A DNA stretch of 11,416 nt. Source: an uncultured Odoribacter sp. GTDB taxonomy: Bacteria; Bacteroidota; Bacteroidia; Bacteroidales; Marinifilaceae. Of this stretch, positions 7,640-11,416 are shown in pieces (the first letter of the stretch is position 1; the number at the start of each line of letters is the position of its first letter). Below the pieces are notes generated by a model that ran no database searches, was not told where the DNA came from, and saw nothing but the letters and a program-made list of their open reading frames with translations. The stretch lies in NCBI GenBank assembly GCA_905193145.1, contig CAJJNP010000105.1:1-11416 (forward strand), given 5' to 3'. Made by a program: the position numbers and the translations under genes.

Positions 7640-10600
7640 TTAAAATGTAACATTTACACCAATATTCCAAATTTTCAACTGCGGATATAAGATTCTATCG
7701 CTACTGGGTGCTTCTGGGTCGCCAAACGGCAGATTATCAAATGTCAGTACGTTATTTCCGGATACATACAGACGTAATCTTTCAACATAAACCTTGCTTA
7801 ACCACTCTTTGGGGAAGGTGTAGCCGAACTCGATGTTTTTTACACGCAGGTAGTATGAGCTGATGTGGTTGAAGGTAGAAACACGAGTGTTAGATGGCTT
7901 CCCGGAGTTCCATGTTGACGGATATTTCCCCGGAATCCATGCCGATTCAGGATCATACAAGTCTTCGCGATGCCATCGGTCCATAAAGCATTCCAATGTA
8001 TTGGACCCGTTGAACATGGCATTACCCAAACAACCAGACATATATACATTGTAATTGGTTGCTCCTTGCATCAACAAGGAGAAGTCGAAACCTTTCCAAG
8101 AGGCACTCAGGTCCAAACCGAAATAAATTTCTGGCGTGTTGCTACGGGTAATTGGTTGAATATCGTTATTATCAATTACGCCATCGCCATTGAAATCCTC
8201 GTATTTCAAGTCGCCCGGCATCATAGTCGTGTTGCCGGCGTCATCTTGGATTGCCCAGTTATTGATGTCTTCTTGATCTTGGAACTGACCTACACATTTG
8301 TAACCGAAAGACATATTATTCCAACGATCGCTAAAGTTACTGGTCCAGTTCTTATAGGAGTTGATTGGATCAGCTTGTTCAATGTGGCGGTTTTTCGCGC
8401 GAGTGAACGACATATTACCTTTGACCGAGTAAGTCCAGTCTCCTACTGTATTTGTGTGTCCTAATACCAACTCAAAACCTCGGAAATCATCACTGTTTAA
8501 GTTTTCTTGTGGGAAAGAAGCTCCAAAAGTGTTGGGTAATGAACCGGAACGGTATGCAAATAAGCCGTCGCGTTTCCGGTAGAAAACATCTACACTTGCT
8601 TCTAATTTACGATTCCACAAAGATGCATCGAAACCGACATTTAGTATCTTGGATGTCAACCAAGAATATTCTGTGTTAGCCAATCCTTTTGTTATCAATG
8701 AATTGACTACATCGCTACCGAAGATATAATTTGTTCCACCCGGATAGTTGTAACCTGTCAGGTATTGGAACGGAAGAACTTGCGGATTACCGCTAGAGTC
8801 CAAGAATTGGTCATCCCCCATGACGCCATATGATGCTCTGATCTTTAAGTTGTCAAAAATTTGGGTGTTATTCTTGATAAATGATTCTTCGGATAAACGC
8901 CATCCTACGGATACGCTCGGGAAGAATCCCCAACGGTTGTTTTTGTAGAATTTTGCGGAACCATCTTCGCGAAAAGAGAATTCGAATAAATATTTGCTTG
9001 CGTAATCATAATTGATACGTCCTACAAAAGATGCGTTGGCCAATTCGCTTGCTACACCTGCGTTATTTTTGTTCTTGTCCGAACCTGAATTTATTTGGTC
9101 AAGGGCATCAATTGCAAATTGACGGTAGGCCTGCAAATAATCATCCAAATCTTCACGTTGTTCATACAAGAACAAAGCCTGCACATTGTGTTTGTCAAGG
9201 AATGTGCGATTGTAATTCAGAGAGAACTGAAGCATGTTCTGCTCTTGTGTGTAATCTTTGCGAGTCAAGTTGGACGGCGAGTTTCCTGTGAAAACCGTAT
9301 TGTATTTACCAGATTCCTTATCGTATGAATAGAGTTTGAACTCTTTCGCAAAGGTTTTGAATTCTTCTACTTTTGTCAAATAGGAAAATAAAACCTTGGC
9401 TGACAGTCCTGGAATAAACGGCATATCATATTTTAAGGAGAAAACACCATTGAATAATTTCTTACGTTCTTTTCGATAGCCAGAAACATCTGCATCTGAA
9501 CGTGCCAGGGGATTTTGGAAGTTGGTTAATCCATAGTGCTTACCTTCTTCGTCGTTGGCGTATGGAGAATAGTAAGGGTGCATACGGGTGATACCGTGAA
9601 TGATATAAGTATCGTCGTCATAAGGTGCCATCTTGTCTTGTACATGTCCGCTTAACTGCGCATCTGCGGTCAAATACTTGGAAATTTTCGCAGAGATGTT
9701 GGAACGGAAGTTGTAACGAGAGAAATTGATATCTTTTGTGGCATACAAGCCTTCTTGATTTAAGTAACCTACTGACATGAAGTATTTCACTTTTTCGGTT
9801 CCTCCGTTCACATTGATATTATGTTGAGTCTGTGGAGCATTCTTGCGGGTTAGGATGTCTTTCCAGTCGTAGCTTTTGTATCCTTCTTGAGTGCCTTCGC
9901 GGAACAAGGCTAATTTATCCGGTCCATAAACGGGGGCATTCCCTCGGTTGATCGCATCTTCATCGGTCAACTCTGCGTATCCGGCAGCATCTACCATATC
10001 TGGATAGCTTGTGAAGTTCTGCCAGCCGATAGATCCGTTGTATGTGATCTGCGCTTTCCCTTCTGCACCTTTTTTGGTCGTGATCAATACGACACCATTA
10101 CCTGCCTTCACTCCATAGATGGCTGCGGAGGCGTCTTTTAATACGGAAATGCTTTCGATTTCGTTTGGGTCTACTTGGAAACCTGGTTGTTCAACTCCAT
10201 CTACCAAAATCAGAGGTTTCCCGAATCCGCGAATATCCACGCTAGATTCGGCACCCGGCGTACCGCCTGTGTTTTGTACACGGATACCCGGTAGACGACC
10301 AGCCAAGGCATTCGAGATATTGGCTACCGGGGCTTGGATGATTTCATCTGCACCAATTGCTGCAACGGCACCTGTCAGGTTTACTTTTTTTTGTGTACCA
10401 TAACCGACGACTACAACTTCGTCTAAACTCTGCGAGTCTTCTTTTAAGACGATTTTGTACTCCGAATTTTGGTTAACAACGAGTGATTGTTCAATATATC
10501 CGATATAGGATATTGTCAGTTTGTCACCATTATTTACTCCCTCTAAGGTGAAGTTACCATCGATGTCTGTAACTGTACCATGTGTTGTACCTGCTACGAC

Positions 10601-10810
10601 AATATTCGCTCCAATAATGGGGATACCGTTTTCATCGACAACTGTGCCTTTTACTGTCTTAGCGTTGACATAGTTTTGTTTAGAACTCGTTTTTGTTACG
10701 ATTGATTCTGGACCAACCTTTGTGTTAGAATGCCATGGCGTAGCCATTATGGTCGGTGAGGTCATGACCGATAATAGCACTAAAGTGGCAAATACAGGTT
10801 CCTTTTTCAT
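7640..10810 (-). CDS. SusC/RagA-family TonB-dependent outer-membrane importer
   Basis: The protein has 1056 residues, full length for the family. A signal peptide (about 1-23, ending TIMA) is followed by a carboxypeptidase-regulatory-like N-terminal domain (about 53-123: VKGTVVDENGIPIIGANIVV and TDIDGNFTLEG), the conserved DEVVVVGYGTQKK (130-142), and a plug domain (about 143-250: LTGAVAAI, LPGIRVQN, VDIRGFGKPLILVDG, VLKDASAAIYG). The rest is the beta-barrel, including the usual DLKYEDFNGDGVIDNNDIQP turn and the C-terminal strand IGVNVTF. It imports a ligand handed over by SusD using the proton-motive force via TonB. It is the first gene of the operon. The start codon has no Shine-Dalgarno sequence, as is common in Bacteroidetes. 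I find no -7 box facing this gene between its start and 11034, so expression probably depends on the invertible segment at 11035-11281. Confidence 0.96.
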   Translation of the reverse strand: MKKEPVFATLVLLSVMTSPTIMATPWHSNTKVGPESIVTKTSSKQNYVNAKTVKGTVVDENGIPIIGANIVVAGTTHGTVTDIDGNFTLEGVNNGDKLTISYIGYIEQSLVVNQNSEYKIVLKEDSQSLDEVVVVGYGTQKKVNLTGAVAAIGADEIIQAPVANISNALAGRLPGIRVQNTGGTPGAESSVDIRGFGKPLILVDGVEQPGFQVDPNEIESISVLKDASAAIYGVKAGNGVVLITTKKGAEGKAQITYNGSIGWQNFTSYPDMVDAAGYAELTDEDAINRGNAPVYGPDKLALFREGTQEGYKSYDWKDILTRKNAPQTQHNINVNGGTEKVKYFMSVGYLNQEGLYATKDINFSRYNFRSNISAKISKYLTADAQLSGHVQDKMAPYDDDTYIIHGITRMHPYYSPYANDEEGKHYGLTNFQNPLARSDADVSGYRKERKKLFNGVFSLKYDMPFIPGLSAKVLFSYLTKVEEFKTFAKEFKLYSYDKESGKYNTVFTGNSPSNLTRKDYTQEQNMLQFSLNYNRTFLDKHNVQALFLYEQREDLDDYLQAYRQFAIDALDQINSGSDKNKNNAGVASELANASFVGRINYDYASKYLFEFSFREDGSAKFYKNNRWGFFPSVSVGWRLSEESFIKNNTQIFDNLKIRASYGVMGDDQFLDSSGNPQVLPFQYLTGYNYPGGTNYIFGSDVVNSLITKGLANTEYSWLTSKILNVGFDASLWNRKLEASVDVFYRKRDGLFAYRSGSLPNTFGASFPQENLNSDDFRGFELVLGHTNTVGDWTYSVKGNMSFTRAKNRHIEQADPINSYKNWTSNFSDRWNNMSFGYKCVGQFQDQEDINNWAIQDDAGNTTMMPGDLKYEDFNGDGVIDNNDIQPITRSNTPEIYFGLDLSASWKGFDFSLLMQGATNYNVYMSGCLGNAMFNGSNTLECFMDRWHREDLYDPESAWIPGKYPSTWNSGKPSNTRVSTFNHISSYYLRVKNIEFGYTFPKEWLSKVYVERLRLYVSGNNVLTFDNLPFGDPEAPSSDRILYPQLKIWNIGVNVTF

Positions 10811-10834
10811 AATAAAATTATTTTGTTAATATTG

Positions 10835-10862
10835 AATCTAAACATCATTTGAGGCTTAGATT
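10835..10862 (-). other. Small hairpin in the susC leader
   Basis: The arms AATCTAA (10835-10841) and TTAGATT (10856-10862) pair perfectly over 7 bp around a 14-nt loop, ending 24 nt before the susC start codon. In an mRNA starting from the switched-on promoter this would sit in the 5' leader near the ribosome-binding region. It could be chance in such AT-rich DNA. Confidence 0.35.
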
Positions 10863-11034
10863 GTTATTGAGTTTATTTCATGAGTAAAATAAAATCAGAC
10901 TGATAAATTTGTTCTTATATAAATTATGTATTAAAACACATCTTATGAAAATTACTTTTATCTGTTAAGTGCCTTATTGGACTTTGCTTATTATTTGATT
11001 TAAGTATACTTTATAGTAATCTGTGTTTTTACAT

Positions 11035-11063
11035 AGTTCGATAAGAACTATGGTATTATGTAA
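11035..11063 (+). repeat. Left arm of 29-bp inverted repeat (recombination site)
   Basis: The arm begins AGTTCGATAAGAACT (11035-11049) and continues with TATGGTATTATGTA (11049-11062). It matches the reverse complement of 11253-11281 with no mismatch over 29 bases. The motif AGTTC-N5-GAACT is itself a short palindrome, the shape expected of a recombinase core site. I recall it as the consensus of one class of invertible regions in B. fragilis. The left junction also has nested palindromes: TTTACATA (11028-11035) with TATGTAAA (11057-11064), and ATTATGT (11055-11061) with ACATAAT (11065-11071). Confidence 0.9.
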
Positions 11064-11252
11064 AACATAATCTGTGATAAATTTAAAACTTTTACAGTCG
11101 ACATCGCGACAAACAAATTTTAACTCATAGTATTCCCCAATGATCGCTAAGAATTTATAAAAATCAACTGTTAAAAATAAAATCAATGTGATTTTTTTAT
11201 AAAAAACGCGTAACGAAATAAAAAAAATCATATCTTTGACCCGGATATGAGA
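11064..11252. promoter_or_regulatory. Putative invertible (phase-variable) promoter segment, OFF orientation
   Basis: This is the 189-bp spacer enclosed by the perfect inverted repeat, very AT-rich, about 225 bp upstream of susC. Recombination between the arms would flip it while leaving the arms unchanged. It contains one good Bacteroides-type -7 box near its right end, pointing away from susC. After inversion that box would lie at 11078-11085 on the minus strand, starting transcripts near 11072 with a susC leader of about 260 nt. The recombinase gene is not in the window. The switching itself is inferred from structure and from known Bacteroides invertible promoters. Confidence 0.8.
11231..11238 (+). 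promoter_or_regulatory. -7 promoter element (TATCTTTG) facing right
   Basis: TATCTTTG matches the Bacteroides -7 consensus TAnnTTTG exactly and is preceded by an A-rich tract (11216-11227). The bases about 19-21 nt upstream (around 11207-11212, CGCGTA) do not resemble the TTTG -33 element, so the promoter may need an activator or have a relaxed -33 box. Transcription would start near 11244, just inside the right repeat arm, and run to the right. Confidence 0.6.
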
Positions 11253-11281
11253 TTACATAATACCATAGTTCTTATCGAACT
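11253..11281 (-). repeat. Right arm of 29-bp inverted repeat (recombination site)
   Basis: This is an exact reverse complement of 11035-11063, with the AGTTC-N5-GAACT core at 11267-11281. Identity stops one base outside the core on the outer side (T at 11034 is not matched by its partner at 11282) and at the inner side after 29 bp. The sharp boundary is typical of a maintained recombination site rather than a decaying duplication. Confidence 0.9.
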
Positions 11282-11416
11282 CATGCATCTTTTTTGAAAC
11301 TATCACTGCAAAAGCTGTTTAGGTTTAGTTGATTTTCAATAAACAATATTTAAATAAAATGTCTATTTAGGGATATTCAGTAAATGTTCCCACAAAATAC
11401 ATGGCATATGAAGATG

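Larger units (their letters stand above)
10811..11416. other. AT-rich intergenic region carrying a switchable promoter
   Basis: These 606 bases hold no convincing gene. An 85-codon minus-strand frame (10974-11231) crosses one arm of the inverted repeat, has low-complexity composition and resembles nothing I know. On the plus strand an ATG at 11384 opens a frame (MFPQNTWHMKM) that is still open at the right edge, too short to judge. On the minus strand two short frames enter from the right edge and stop at about 11367-11373; either could be the tail of an upstream gene. The recognisable content is the inverted repeat, the -7 box and a small leader hairpin, listed separately. Confidence 0.7.

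Noticed and set aside
7970..8464. 164-codon plus-strand open frame
   Set aside because: It lies wholly inside and antisense to the susC-like gene, whose translation shows strong family conservation there.
10904..10911. TAAATTTG, a plus-strand match to the -7 consensus in the susC leader, which could make an antisense transcript
   Set aside because: The match is A/T-dominated in AT-rich DNA, with no -33 element seen, and is expected by chance.
10974..11231. 85-codon minus-strand open frame in the susC upstream region
   Set aside because: It crosses one arm of the inverted repeat and covers most of the invertible segment, so inversion would destroy it. Its composition is AT-driven and it has no recognisable domain.
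11035..11281. Inverted repeats as the ends of a tiny insertion element or MITE
   Set aside because: No target-site duplication flanks the arms, the arms carry the AGTTC-N5-GAACT recombinase-type core, and the enclosed DNA has an oriented promoter next to susC, which fits an invertible promoter better.

Overview
The window looks like part of a gut-type Bacteroidales chromosome (Bacteroides or Parabacteroides). The evidence is a SusC/SusD outer-membrane pair with a DUF3823 lipoprotein, moderate-to-low GC, start codons without Shine-Dalgarno sequences, and a TAnnTTTG-type -7 promoter element. All eight supported genes lie on the minus strand, so the window reads functionally from right to left. 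No tRNA, rRNA, CRISPR array or insertion sequence was seen.

Right end (about 10811-11416): about 600 bp of AT-rich DNA without a convincing gene. It contains a perfect 29-bp inverted repeat (11035-11063 and 11253-11281) around a 189-bp segment. Each arm carries AGTTC-N5-GAACT, a motif I recall from one class of Bacteroides fragilis invertible promoters upstream of SusC/SusD genes. The only good -7 box in the segment (TATCTTTG, 11231-11238) points right, away from susC. I read this as a phase-variable promoter captured in the OFF orientation; inversion would aim it at susC.

Middle (5176-10810): the operon susC-like (1056 aa), susD-like (585 aa), DUF3823 lipoprotein (223 aa), with gaps of 15 and 19 nt. 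It is an outer-membrane import complex for an unknown ligand. No glycoside hydrolase, transporter or regulator is present in the window. A long hairpin (5109-5164) follows it.

Left (1-5084): five tightly packed genes with gaps of 7, 3, 7 and 2 nt. They encode a membrane-anchored SGNH-fold protein with TPR-like repeats, a NodU/TobZ-type carbamoyltransferase, a 49-aa DUF5989 membrane protein, a short (75-aa) SxtJ-type membrane protein, and a polytopic DUF6057-type protein that runs off the left edge. The two small genes and the edge gene are easy to miss: one is only 150 nt long, one has its true start inside a longer ORF, and one has no stop in the window. The module plausibly modifies a glycan or lipid-linked product at the inner membrane by O-carbamoylation or a related transfer. 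The substrate is unknown.

The two units are co-directional and separated by only 91 nt with no visible promoter between them. Phase switching at 11035-11281 could therefore also affect the carbamoyltransferase module if transcription passes the hairpin.
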